Notes under the pieces: generated by a model
Told to the model about the DNA's origin: nothing
Seen by the model: the letters and a program-made list of their open reading frames with translations, nothing else
Database searches by the model: none
Shown: piece after piece, positions 37,406 to 46,207 of the stretch
Layout of the letters: every line of letters begins with the position of its first letter
Position numbering within the stretch: position 1 is the stretch's first letter
Program-made: the position numbers and the translations under genes
Origin: Streptomyces canus
GTDB taxonomy: Bacteria > Actinomycetota > Actinomycetes > Streptomycetales > Streptomycetaceae
DNA length: 64,000 bases
Direction: 5' to 3'
NCBI RefSeq assembly: GCF_030815415.1
Contig: NZ_JAUSWW010000001.1
Location: 9,796,001 to 9,860,000, forward strand

Positions 37406-38770
37406 ATGGAAGCTCAGCCCAGCCGGCCGGATCCGTCACCCGGCGCGCCTTCTCCGCAAGCGCGGGGGGACGAGTTGGCGGATCTGCAGCGCCGGATCGC
37501 GGAGCTGGAGGGCGGCGGGAGACCGCGTCGGCACCGCTGGCGGTCGTTTCTGTCCGCCGTGCTGGTGGTCCTGGCCGCGCTGCTGTCCGTGCTGTCGGTC
37601 GTCGCGGTGTGGGCCAACAGCATGGTCGAGGACACCGACCGATATGTCGACACCGTCGCGCCGCTCGCCACGGACCCGGCGGTGCAGACGGCGGTGACCA
37701 ATCGCGCCACGACGGTGATCCTTGAGCAGATCGACGTGAAGGCCCTGGTGGCAGAGCTCTCCACAGCAGTTCGGCAGGAAGGGAACCGTCCCGCCGCCGC
37801 GAAACTCATCGGCGAGCTGAGCGGCCCCATCGAGAACGGTCTCAAGGCGTTGGTGAGCACCACGGTCCAGCGGCTCGTGTCGAGTTCCGCCTTCGAAACG
37901 CTGTGGACAGACGCCAACCGCGTCGCACACCGGTCCTTGGACAAGGCGCTCACGGGCAAAGGCGGCGGCGCCGTCACCCTCAAGGACGATCAGGTGGCCA
38001 TCGATGTCGGCCCCATCGTGGAGCGGGCCAAGAACGAGCTGGTGAAATCCGGCTTCTCCCGCGCGGGGCGCATCCCCCAGGTGCACAGCGAATTCGTCGT
38101 CTTCTCCTCGGAGGAGCTCGCCAAGGTCAAGACGTTCACCCGGATTCTGCAGATCGTCGGCTCGTGGCTTCCGGTGATCACCGTGCTGATCGCCGCCGCC
38201 GGGGTTGTCCTGGCGGCCCACCGGCGGCGTGTCCTGGTGGCGGCGGCGCTTGCCGTGGCCTTCGGCATGCTGGTTCTCGGAGTGAGCCTGGCCGTCTTCC
38301 GCGGAATCTACCTCGACCGCCTGCCGGCCGGGATGTCGCAGGACGCGGCGGCCGCCGTGTTCGACGCGCTCGTCAGGTTCCTGCGGGCCACAGTCCGTGC
38401 GGTGGCTGCCGTCGCCCTGGTGACAGCCTGCGGTGCCTTCCTGACCGGGCCGTCGCGCGCGGCGGTCACGATCCGGCAGGCGTGCGCCAGCGGCATCGCG
38501 TCCATGCGCGGGGTCGCCGGCTCGGCAGGCCTGCGGCTCGGCGCGACGGGCCGCTTCGTACATCGCCACAAGCGCTTGATCGGCGGGCTGATCCTCCTGA
38601 TCGCGCTGATCGTCCTCGTCGCCTGGTCGTATCCGAGCACGGTGGTCGTGCTGTGGATCGTGGCCGCGGTCCTGGCCGCCTTCGCCGTGCGCGAGTTCCT
38701 CGACGAGGCCGACGACGCGGCGGACGGGACCGGGCGGGATGGCCGCGAGAAGGAGCCGCAGCCTTCATGA
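37406..38770 (+). CDS. Large hypothetical membrane protein, first gene of the channel operon
   Basis: 454 residues. A cytoplasmic N-terminus with a short coiled-coil-like stretch (ELADLQRRIAELE) leads to a membrane helix (FLSAVLVVLAALLSVL), an extracytoplasmic domain of about 190 residues, three to four helices in the middle and two near the end (LIGGLILLIALIVLV; VVVLWIVAAVLAAFAV). I recognise the layout from actinobacterial hypothetical proteins but no function. The TGA overlaps the K+ channel start (ATGA), so it is translated together with the channels and may be an accessory or sensor for them. Confidence 0.8.
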   Translation: MEAQPSRPDPSPGAPSPQARGDELADLQRRIAELEGGGRPRRHRWRSFLSAVLVVLAALLSVLSVVAVWANSMVEDTDRYVDTVAPLATDPAVQTAVTNRATTVILEQIDVKALVAELSTAVRQEGNRPAAAKLIGELSGPIENGLKALVSTTVQRLVSSSAFETLWTDANRVAHRSLDKALTGKGGGAVTLKDDQVAIDVGPIVERAKNELVKSGFSRAGRIPQVHSEFVVFSSEELAKVKTFTRILQIVGSWLPVITVLIAAAGVVLAAHRRRVLVAAALAVAFGMLVLGVSLAVFRGIYLDRLPAGMSQDAAAAVFDALVRFLRATVRAVAAVALVTACGAFLTGPSRAAVTIRQACASGIASMRGVAGSAGLRLGATGRFVHRHKRLIGGLILLIALIVLVAWSYPSTVVVLWIVAAVLAAFAVREFLDEADDAADGTGRDGREKEPQPS

Positions 38771-39339
38771 GCACGCCCCAGGAGAGCGACCGGGGCCGCC
38801 GGGTGCGCCCGCACCGCGTGCGCCTGCTCCTGCCGCTCCTGCGTTCCCTGGCCGCGGTGACAGCCTCCACCCTGGCGTACTACCTGCTCCCCTTGGACCG
38901 TGATCTGGACCAGCACACCGCCACGGTGCTGGGCATGGGCCTGCTGGGCATCGGCGCACTGCTTGCCGTGCAAGCGGTGAGCATCATCGGTTCGTCGCAT
39001 CCTCGGCTGCGCGCCATCGAGGCGCTGACCACTGCCGTTCCTCTCTTTCTGCTGCTGTTCTCGGCCACCTACTTCCTGTACGCGCAAGAGCAAGGAGCGC
39101 ACTCCTTCTCCGAACCGCTCAGCAGGAACGACGCCTTGTACTTCACGGTGACTGTCTTCGCGACCGTCGGCTTCGGCGACATCGTGCCCGTCTCGCAAAC
39201 AGCGCGAGTCCTGACCACGTGCCAGATGGTGGCCGACCTCATCCTCGTAGGCATGATCGCGAAGATCATGGTCGGGGCGGTCCGGCTCGGACTGGAGCGA
39301 CGTCAGTCCTCGCCCGCGCCGGAGGAGCGTGCGCCATGA
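38767..39339 (+). CDS. Two-pore-domain-type potassium channel (Ion_trans_2)
   Basis: 190 residues with four hydrophobic helices. The pore loop is FATVGFGDIVPVS, which contains the canonical TVGFGD selectivity filter for K+. It lacks a voltage sensor and a cytoplasmic RCK domain. It is coupled by ATGA overlaps to both the hypothetical membrane protein upstream and the ClC gene downstream, giving a cassette for K+ and Cl- flux. The in-frame N-terminus begins directly after the overlap. Confidence 0.9.
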   Translation: MSTPQESDRGRRVRPHRVRLLLPLLRSLAAVTASTLAYYLLPLDRDLDQHTATVLGMGLLGIGALLAVQAVSIIGSSHPRLRAIEALTTAVPLFLLLFSATYFLYAQEQGAHSFSEPLSRNDALYFTVTVFATVGFGDIVPVSQTARVLTTCQMVADLILVGMIAKIMVGAVRLGLERRQSSPAPEERAP

Positions 39340-40724
39340 CTCCCGACCCTGGTTCCGAATCCCCCGAATCTGTCGAATCACCGGAAGCCGACCGACTGCG
39401 CGACCTTCTGCGTACGCCCGCATACCGCAAGCTCCTGATCTTCAGCGCGCTGATCGGCATTCCGATCTCCCTGGCGGCCTTCGGGTTCCTCGTCGGCCTG
39501 CACGAGCTGGAGCACGCGATCTGGGCGGACCTGCCGAAGGCCTGGGGCTGGGACACCCCGCCGGCCTGGTGGCCACTGCCGCTGCTCGCCGTCGCCGGGC
39601 TCATCGTGGGGCTGGTGGCGACCCACCTGCCCGGCGCCGGCGGTCACGTCCCCGCGTACGGCCTGCAAGCGGGCGGCGCCTCGGCGGCCGCGCTGCCAGG
39701 AGTGATCATCGCTGCGACCGCGAGCCTGCCGCTCGGTGCCGCCCTCGGCCCGGAGGCACCCCTGATCGCCCTCGGTGCCGGTCTGGCCGTGCTGTTCCGG
39801 CAGCTCGTCCGCGCCCCCGCCACGCCGCAGGGCACCGCGCTGCTGTACGCGGCAGGCGCGGCGGCAGCCATCGCCGCCATCTTCGGCAATCCGCTCATCG
39901 CCGCGGTCCTTCTGATCGAAGTGGCGGGCGTGGGCGGTCCACAACTGTTCATCGTCATGCTCCCCGCGCTGCTGTCGAGCGGCGTCGGAGCCGTGGTGTT
40001 CACGGGCTTCGGACGCTGGACGGGCCTTGAGACCGGCAGTCTCTCCGTCCACTTCCCCACATCGCCCCCGCGTCTGGACACCGGTGATGTGGTGTGGTCG
40101 ATCGTGCTGGCGGCAGGCGTCGGTGCGCTGCTGCACCTGGTGATCATCGGTGGTCGGCTGACCGCCGCTTTCGTGGCGGACTCCCCGTTGGTCAGGACGG
40201 TGACCTGCGCGGTCGCCGCAGGGGGCTGCGCCGCCCTCTACGCGCTCATCACGGGCCGCACCCCGGTCGAGGTCGCCTCGTCCGGACAGGCCACGCTGGC
40301 CGGACTCGCGGCCGATCCCCATGCCTGGGGCGTCGGCGCACTTCTGGCCGTCCTGCTGTTCAAATCCGCCGCGTACGCCCTGTGCCTGGGGAGTCTCCGC
40401 GGTGGCCTGGTCTTTCCCGCGCTCTTTTTGGGCGCGGCGGCAGGAGTGCTGCTCGCGCCGCTGCCGGGCCTAGGGGTGATCCCCGGTGTCGCTGTCGGCA
40501 TGGCCGCGGCGTCGGCAGCCGCCCTGCGGCTCCCGGTCAGCAGCGTGGCCCTGGTGGTGCTGGTGCTCGGCAACTCCGAGACGATCCCTGTGGTGATCCT
40601 GGCGTCCGTGACGTCCTTCGTCACCGCCGAGTTGCTCCCGAAGGGACCGTCGGCCGCTACGGGCCGCCCACGTGAGAAGGCCGCCGCGCGCCGCCCACAG
40701 GAGAAGACTGCGGGCGGCGCGTAG
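39336..40724 (+). CDS. ClC-family chloride channel/transporter
   Basis: 462 residues and about ten to twelve helices. The ClC fold is visible in GAGGHVPAYG (in place of GSGIP), LGPEAPLIALGAG (in place of GREGP) and GGLVFPALFLGAAAG (corresponding to GxFxP). The variant second motif, with Ala for Gly after Glu, still keeps the Glu expected to gate chloride. Coupled to the K+ channel by an ATGA overlap. It may act as a Cl-/H+ exchanger in acid or osmotic stress. The C-terminus is short and basic. Confidence 0.88.
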   Translation: MTPDPGSESPESVESPEADRLRDLLRTPAYRKLLIFSALIGIPISLAAFGFLVGLHELEHAIWADLPKAWGWDTPPAWWPLPLLAVAGLIVGLVATHLPGAGGHVPAYGLQAGGASAAALPGVIIAATASLPLGAALGPEAPLIALGAGLAVLFRQLVRAPATPQGTALLYAAGAAAAIAAIFGNPLIAAVLLIEVAGVGGPQLFIVMLPALLSSGVGAVVFTGFGRWTGLETGSLSVHFPTSPPRLDTGDVVWSIVLAAGVGALLHLVIIGGRLTAAFVADSPLVRTVTCAVAAGGCAALYALITGRTPVEVASSGQATLAGLAADPHAWGVGALLAVLLFKSAAYALCLGSLRGGLVFPALFLGAAAGVLLAPLPGLGVIPGVAVGMAAASAAALRLPVSSVALVVLVLGNSETIPVVILASVTSFVTAELLPKGPSAATGRPREKAAARRPQEKTAGGA

Positions 40725-40766
40725 GCGGGAGGACCCTCGATCGGACGCGGAGGAGTTTCGTCCGGT

Positions 40767-41057
40767 TCAGAGTGCGAGGATGCGGCTCTTCTGGGCTGCG
40801 AACTCAGCCTCGGAGAGCACCCCTTGCTCCTTGAGCTGAGCGAGCTCCTTCAACTGAGAGATCTTCGTGTCCATCGACGCCGCGGCCGCCGGCTCGGGTG
40901 CGGGCGCCGGAGCACTGGAGGCCGGCGCTACGGCAGGCTGCCCGTAGTCCTGCTGCGCCCAACGGCCGGCCTGGCGTCGTGACACCCGGTTGGAGACGGC
41001 GGTGGCGGTACCGGAGATGACGGCGGTGCGGGCGACCCCGCGGAGCAGACCAGGCAT
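40767..41057 (-). CDS. SHOCT-domain protein
   Basis: 96 residues from the ATG at 41057. The N-terminus is RGVARTAVISGTATAVSNRVS, then a Ala/Pro-rich linker. The C-terminus is a SHOCT domain (QLKELAQLKEQGVLSEAEFAAQKSRIL, read in pieces). SHOCT segments mediate oligomerisation in many small actinobacterial membrane or stress proteins. It is convergent with the ClC gene and follows the DUF6325 gene by 35 bases in the same direction, a likely operon. Confidence 0.9.
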   Translation of the reverse strand: MPGLLRGVARTAVISGTATAVSNRVSRRQAGRWAQQDYGQPAVAPASSAPAPAPEPAAAASMDTKISQLKELAQLKEQGVLSEAEFAAQKSRILAL

Positions 41058-41092
41058 GACAGGTGTCCTTGTCGTCGGGCGGGCGTGGGCCG

Positions 41093-41545
41093 CTAGGAGG
41101 CGGACCGGGACTCGGTGGCTTCCAGAGTCGCCAGGAGGTCCTCGACCGGGATCCTGCCGTTGGCCACCATCCTGGCTCCGCCGCGCCGCAGGGCCGCTGC
41201 CAGCGGCGCCGCCCACACGTTCTCGTACACGATGACGCCCGCGGAGTTGCCGGGTTCAAGAACGGCGGCGGCCTCCTGGAGGTCGTCCTCGCCGAGCAGG
41301 CCCGAGGAGGCGCCCTCGAACACGGCCAAGTCGAGTTCCCCGTCGCCGTCCATGTCGGTGAGCTGGAGCGCTCTGACCGAGCCGTCCTCGTCCTTGCGGA
41401 CGAAGGACAGGTCGAGGACACGGATGATGTGCCGATCGACGAGGTCGAGCAGGAGCGGCAGGCCTTCGCCGGTCATGCGATTACCGGGGAATTCCAGGAT
41501 CAGGTAATCGACAGGTCCCACCTCGGACAATGCGTCGACGCTCAT
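41093..41545 (-). CDS. DUF6325 stress-associated protein
   Basis: 150 acidic residues. GPVDYLILEFPGNR, VLDLSFVRKDEDG and AVIVYENVWAAPLA-type sequence (here GVIVYENVWAAPLA) are typical of actinobacterial DUF6325 proteins, often next to SHOCT proteins as here. The ATG at 41545 follows GAGGAG. Function is unknown, but the family is regularly seen among low-oxygen or SigB-type stress genes. It probably binds the SHOCT partner encoded downstream. Confidence 0.88.
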   Translation of the reverse strand: MSVDALSEVGPVDYLILEFPGNRMTGEGLPLLLDLVDRHIIRVLDLSFVRKDEDGSVRALQLTDMDGDGELDLAVFEGASSGLLGEDDLQEAAAVLEPGNSAGVIVYENVWAAPLAAALRRGGARMVANGRIPVEDLLATLEATESRSAS

Positions 41546-42099
41546 ACCGAACTCCTCGCCTGGCGGCCTGCGGCCTCCGTCGGCGCGACAGTCGCGCGCC
41601 GCCGATCGTGCTCGTTTCCGCCTTCAATTCCAACACCGCGGGACCTCGCACGCACCTTCGGGCGGCCGTAGACCAGTGAACCCCTCACCGCGGTGTGGTG
41701 CCGCCAGCACATCACCGGCGCACTGGGCCTGCGCAGCGGTGGTCACGGTGGGGGATCGGCTGGGCTGTCAGGCAGCCGATCCTGCGCTTCCCGCGCTTCT
41801 CTGCGCAGGGGAGACGAGGGTCCCGGCGACGACGCCGAAGGAGAGCTTCACCAGTCGAAGAGCATGCTCGCGGCCATCGCTGGCGCCGACAGGTGTTCGA
41901 TGATGGTCTGCGGTGGCACTTCACGGTCGTACGCGCAGGCGAGCCGCAGTGGGGCCGCTTCGAGGCGTCACGCGCCGCTCTTCAGTCACGTGGGGCCAAC
42001 TGGCCCATATGAGGGGCCGCTGAGTGACGTCAGAGCCACCCTTGCAGGAGCGGCGGAAGAACATACGCGTGCGGGGTGAGCCGGGTCTCCTGTCGCGGG
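41546..42099. other. Gap of about 550 bases without a supported gene
   Basis: It holds the upstream region of the DUF6325 gene (41546-41680) and the 3' flank of the DUF2252 gene. The middle part, 41680-42030, has open frames on both strands but none with family-like sequence or good start sites. I see no strong hairpin or repeat. Confidence 0.35.
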
Positions 42100-43536
42100 T
42101 CAGGCTGCCGGCAGCTCCTGCGCGGGCAGCCGGCCCGCCCGTACCGCGTCGAGCAGAGCCTGGTGGTCCCGCTCGTTCTGGTCGGCGTATGACTCGGCGA
42201 AGGAGGTGAGCGCGCGGTCGAAGGAGTCGCCGCTGCCCAGGTAAGCGGCGATCGCGATGCGGTCGCCGGACCGCGCGTGCGCACGCGCCAGCGTGGCCCC
42301 GCACAGTTCGCCGAACGCCTGCATGTCCTTCGGCCGCATCCTCTCCGGTATGGCGATGCCCTTCCAGTCGCGCAGCTGGCGGACGTAGAAGTCGCGTTGT
42401 TTGCCGTCGATCCCGTCCACCCGCTCCCAGCCGAGGAAGATGTCGCTGGTGGCCTGCATCAGCCGCTGGCCCGAGACCACCCGCTCGCCCTGGTTGCGGT
42501 ATTGGCTTGCGCCGACGTGTGCGGCGAGCACGGAGGTGTCGGCCTCCTTGGCCTGGAGGAAGAGCGGGTCCTGGTCGTCGCGGCCGAGGAGCAGGAAGAT
42601 CCAGCATCGGGTGCCGACGCTGCCGACGCCGACCACCTTGCGGGCGACGTCGGCCAGTCGGTAGTCCTCCAGGAGCGTGCGCCGGTTGGAGGCGAGCGTG
42701 CGACCGTACCGCTCGATCAGACCGCGGAACTGGCGCTCCAGCGCGCTGCGTTTCACGTCCGGCAGCAGGTCGCCGGCCGGGACGAGCAGCGGGGGATCCG
42801 CCGCGATCCTGGGTCGGCCGTCGACCGTCTCGGTGAGCTTGTCGAATGCCTGGAGGCTGTCGCGGGTGCGGGCCTTCGCGATGGCGTGGGCCAGGTTCTT
42901 GCGCCCGCGCTTCGTTGCCTGGAGCCGGCCTGAGGCCAGTGATTCGAGGAGGTCCGCGTCGATCTTCGTGTACCAGACGTCCAGGTTGCTCGTTTCTGCG
43001 AAGCGGATCATCGCCTTGCGGTACGAGCGGACCGTGGCGCGCACGATGCGGGCGCGTTCGTCGTCGTCGAAGCCGTTCTCCCGGCCCGCGATGACGAAGC
43101 TCGCCGACAGGCGCTTGACGTCCCACTCCCAAGGGCCCGGCAGCGTCTCGTCGAAGTCGTTGATGTCGAACACCAACTGCCGTTCCGGTGAGGCGAGCAG
43201 ACGGAAGTTCAACAGATGTGCGTCCCCGCACAGTTGGGCCCTGAGTCCCGAGACCGGGCTGTCGGCCAGGTCGGACGCCATGATCGCGGCGGCGCCCCGG
43301 TAGAAGCGGAACGGGGACTCCATCATCCGGGCGTAGCGGATCGGGACGAGTTCGGGCACCCGTGCCTCGGACTGCGCCTGAAGAATGGACAGCGGGTCCG
43401 GCCGGTCGGGAGACGGCGTGTACACGGCGTGGCCCGACCGCGGCGAGCGGCGCCGTGCCTCCTTGCCGAGAGCCGCGCGGTTCTCGGGCGTGGCGTGCGG
43501 TGCGGCACGCATGGCCGTGGTCGCGTTCTGGGACAT
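42100..43536 (-). CDS. DUF2252 family protein
   Basis: 478 residues from the ATG at 43536, preceded by GGAGCG. Conserved motifs are PIRYARMMESPFRFYRGAA, LCGDAHLLNFRL, FDINDFDETLPGPWEWD and VGVGSVGTRCW. This is a kinase-like fold family with Asp and Asn residues placed as in aminoglycoside phosphotransferases, but no verified activity. The longer frame to 43704 runs into low-complexity sequence. It is the first gene of the stress block on the minus strand and is followed by a gap. Confidence 0.9.
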   Translation of the reverse strand: MSQNATTAMRAAPHATPENRAALGKEARRRSPRSGHAVYTPSPDRPDPLSILQAQSEARVPELVPIRYARMMESPFRFYRGAAAIMASDLADSPVSGLRAQLCGDAHLLNFRLLASPERQLVFDINDFDETLPGPWEWDVKRLSASFVIAGRENGFDDDERARIVRATVRSYRKAMIRFAETSNLDVWYTKIDADLLESLASGRLQATKRGRKNLAHAIAKARTRDSLQAFDKLTETVDGRPRIAADPPLLVPAGDLLPDVKRSALERQFRGLIERYGRTLASNRRTLLEDYRLADVARKVVGVGSVGTRCWIFLLLGRDDQDPLFLQAKEADTSVLAAHVGASQYRNQGERVVSGQRLMQATSDIFLGWERVDGIDGKQRDFYVRQLRDWKGIAIPERMRPKDMQAFGELCGATLARAHARSGDRIAIAAYLGSGDSFDRALTSFAESYADQNERDHQALLDAVRAGRLPAQELPAA

Positions 43537-43678
43537 CGGAGACGCTCCTGCCTGGTCTTGCCTGCCCTGCCGCCATGGGGACGCCCGGCACGGGGCACGT
43601 CGTACCCGGCGGGCAGATCCTTGGCCCTCTGTCCCATGCCGGCCGTGCGGACTACCGATGCCGGGCGGGCGGCTGCTC

Positions 43679-44005
43679 TCAGCCCTGGGCTGCGATCTCG
43701 GCATCGGCGACGGCGATGGCCATGCCGAGCGCCGTGGCGATGTTGCCCGCGGCCGTCATGACGCGGGCGGTGCCCACGATGGGTGCGATGGCGACCAGGA
43801 CGTCCTGCAGTTGTTCGACGGTCAGGCCGGTTTTGATGGCCGGGTCGATATGGGCCGCGTAGGAGATGGGCGGGGCGTCCGAGGCGGCGAGTGCCGCGAT
43901 GCGCGTGAGGATGAGCGCGTCCGGGGCCAGTCCGCACCGCTCGACCGAGTCGACCGTCATGGCGGCGAGGGTGTCCAGGACAGGAGTGTCCGATGCAGTG
44001 GACAT
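43679..44005 (-). CDS. Carboxymuconolactone-decarboxylase-like protein (short)
   Basis: 108 residues from the ATG at 44005. The sequence TVDSVERCGLAPDALIL, VEQLQDVLVAIAPIVGTARV and AAGNIATALG resembles CMD/AhpD-like helical proteins common beside DUF2252 and amphi-Trp genes. The CxxC active-site pair of true AhpD peroxidases is absent; only a single Cys (ERCGL) is seen. It is therefore unlikely to be an AhpD-type peroxidase. The longer frame to 44587 is antisense to the amphi-Trp gene. Confidence 0.8.
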   Translation of the reverse strand: MSTASDTPVLDTLAAMTVDSVERCGLAPDALILTRIAALAASDAPPISYAAHIDPAIKTGLTVEQLQDVLVAIAPIVGTARVMTAAGNIATALGMAIAVADAEIAAQG

Positions 44006-44252
44006 GGCGTATGCCCTCCTGGTGAGTGTCGAGCCCGAAGGGGCGTGAGGCGGAAGAACCGCATTCCGCACACGGGGCCCCTCAACCGTAGATCCCCTTC
44101 CGGCCTCGCGCATCGTGTGCCGTCGCTGCGCGCACCCCCGACGTGCGCGTCGCACCCGAGGGGACGAGATTGGAGGGAATCCGCCGGTCGGATGTGAACG
44201 GCGGTTGTGCGGAGCTGCCCGGCACCCAGGCAGTCTGCGGATCGGAGACACC

Positions 44253-44615
44253 ATGGACCTCAAGTTCGAGCGGAAGCGCTCCCTGTCACGCCTTGAGGCG
44301 GCTGACCAACTAGCTGCACTGGCCGACGCGCTACGGAAGGGCGGGGAGGCCGAAGTGGAACTCAGCCCTGGAACGCTGAGCCTGCGGATCCCCGACGACC
44401 TTCGTAGCGAGATAGAGGTCGAGATCGGTGATGGGGAGATCGAGCTGGAGATCGAGTTCACGTGGCCGACCACACCGCCCGGGTCGCCGACGGCGTCCGG
44501 CGCTAAGGAGGCCACCACGCGCACGCGCAAGAGGGCGCCCGCCAAGCCGAGGCGCAGCGCTACGAGCAGCAACAGCGGCACAGGCACGAAGCGGTCCGCG
44601 ACGAAAAAGCCGTGA
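44253..44615 (+). CDS. Amphi-Trp domain protein
   Basis: 120 residues. The amphi-Trp domain reads LKFERKRSLSRLEAADQL, LSLRIPDDLRSEIEVEIG and ELEIEFTWP with the single Trp. The C-terminus is a basic, Ser/Thr/Lys-rich tail (RKRAPAKPRRSATS) that may bind nucleic acid or membrane. Function is unproven. It is divergent from the CMD-like gene with a 247-base gap that probably contains two promoters. Confidence 0.88.
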   Translation: MDLKFERKRSLSRLEAADQLAALADALRKGGEAEVELSPGTLSLRIPDDLRSEIEVEIGDGEIELEIEFTWPTTPPGSPTASGAKEATTRTRKRAPAKPRRSATSSNSGTGTKRSATKKP

Positions 44616-44633
44616 GTCTGCCGGCCATCGGGC

Positions 44634-44810
44634 GTGGGTACCGTGGTGGCGTTTCTCCCGCAACCGCACTGGAACAGCTACGCCGTACCTCTCGACGTTG
44701 ACACCCTCTCCCGCGCCGAGTCGGTGGCGTTGCTGCGCGCTCAGGGTGCGGGCTTGACCGACGCGGACGCCGACGAGATCGCCGCGACCCTGGACGATGC
44801 TCCACCTCGT
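44634..44810 (+). pseudogene. NB-ARC ATPase scrap (FxSxx-COOH-system type)
   Basis: A short frame reads QPHWNSYAVPLDVDTLSR, ESVALLRAQGAGLTDADAD and EIAATLDD, the part of the NB-ARC/STAND fold next to the winged-helix segment seen in the large ATPases of FxSxx-COOH systems. It then leaves the family abruptly (PPRPLRGLLCP). Walker motifs and TPR repeats are absent, so only about 55 residues survive. Confidence 0.6.
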
Positions 44811-45029
44811 CCACTGCGGGGACTGCTATGCCCTGAGCCTCGGCCTGTCTGAGATCGCGCGCGCCCACCTATGCACCGCCCCCCACAGCCAGGTGCGCGT
44901 CTTCGACGACGCAGCCGACGACTTGACCTTCTACGGACCGTCGGGACGTGCCGCCGTGCTGGCCGAGGCCGACGCCTTCCTCACGGGCCTGGCTGGACGG
45001 GCTCGGCCTGCTGCCCTCACTGTGCTGGC

Positions 45030-45120
45030 GCCCCTGAAGACGACGAGCCCGGCCGTCGACGCCGTCTACGAACGACGCTCGGTCGTCGTCACCAGCAATC
45101 TCCACCCCTCCACAGCACTT
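45030..45120 (+). mobile_element. IstB-like helper ATPase scrap (IS21 family)
   Basis: The frame reads DAVYERRSVVVTSNLHPST, which matches the sensor-I/arginine region of Streptomyces IstB proteins (ERRS followed by TSN). It is embedded in an otherwise unassigned frame from 44797 to 45333. There is no Walker A. It is a remnant, and it lies just upstream of the lipoprotein gene. Confidence 0.5.
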
Positions 45121-45320
45121 GTTCGGCGAAGCGTCACGGGTTCAAAGGCCGCGGGTCGGGAGCTCGGTCTGTCGGGGCGTTCCACGGTGGTTGTGGCCGG
45201 ATTTCGTCACCGGTGGGTCACAGGTCGGAGTGGGGGAGAACTGCTGGCTCCACGGTTTTGTCTGGTTCGACGAGGGCGGCGAGGAGCCGTGCTCCGGACA
45301 ACTGGGACTCGGGGGACAGC

Positions 45321-46016
45321 ATGCGGTACGTGAACGGAATGCGCGGTGCGGTGGTGGCAGTGGTCGTGAGTTCGGCGGCGCTGGCGGTGGCGGGGTGTCA
45401 GCCCGGTGGGGGCGGTGCGGACACCGCAGGCGGCGGTGTCACCCCGTCCGGGGCCGTCAGCTCAGCGGCCTCCTCCACGCCCGGCGCCTCGAAGCCTGGC
45501 AGCTCCGCCTCCGGTTCCTCCTCGCCCGCTGTCTCCGCACCCCCGTCGTCCGCACCCGCTCCGGGCGGTTCGGCGGGGACCTGTTCCGCTGGCAGTCTGA
45601 AGGCGACCGCCCGTCAGGCCGCCGTGCGGCCGGCCGGTACGGGGACCGGGGCCGCCGTCGTCGAGTTCACCAACGTGTCCGGACGGACGTGCGTCCTCGA
45701 GGGGCACCCCGCGGTGGCAGGCGCAGGGAACGGCTCTCCCGAGATGAACGTGCCGCTCACCGTCAAGCCGACCGGAGCCGCGGCGCCGGTGAAGGTTGCC
45801 CCCGGCGGCAAGGCGTGGGTGAAGCTGACGTTCGTGCAGGTGCAGGGAGAGGCCGACGGGTACTGCGTGTCCGGTTCGGCGCCCGTGGTGTATCCCACGA
45901 TGGTCGTCCGGCTGCCGGGGTCCGGGGCGTACCAGGTGGCTCTGGACGACGGGCAGTTCGCCGAGTGCGACGACACGGTGACCGTCACCGCCGTATCGGC
46001 GGTCAGGCCTTCTTGA
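45321..46016 (+). CDS. DUF4232-type secreted lipoprotein
   Basis: 231 residues. The N-terminus has a positively charged start, a hydrophobic core and the lipobox LAVAGC (Cys about 26), so it is a lipoprotein anchored outside the membrane. A Ser/Pro/Gly-rich linker (about 27-88) is followed by a DUF4232 domain with four cysteines (GTCSAGSL, RTCVLEGHP, GYCVSG, AECDDT), likely two disulfides. Function is unknown. The ATG follows GGGGGA. It stands alone. Confidence 0.9.
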   Translation: MRYVNGMRGAVVAVVVSSAALAVAGCQPGGGGADTAGGGVTPSGAVSSAASSTPGASKPGSSASGSSSPAVSAPPSSAPAPGGSAGTCSAGSLKATARQAAVRPAGTGTGAAVVEFTNVSGRTCVLEGHPAVAGAGNGSPEMNVPLTVKPTGAAAPVKVAPGGKAWVKLTFVQVQGEADGYCVSGSAPVVYPTMVVRLPGSGAYQVALDDGQFAECDDTVTVTAVSAVRPS

Positions 46017-46207
46017 CCGATTCCAGCCGCAGCACCAGCGCGCGCAGCAGGACGAAGTCGAGCGGAGCGGTGTCCGGCAGCACTGCTCACCCGACTGGAG
46101 AAGCAGACGTGGCACGAAGTCCGCACCCTGCGCTGCTCCTACAACAAGGCGTGGCCGACCGATGGTGAAGAGCCCGCCTGGCGTACCGCTGCCGGTCCGG
46201 GCCTCGC

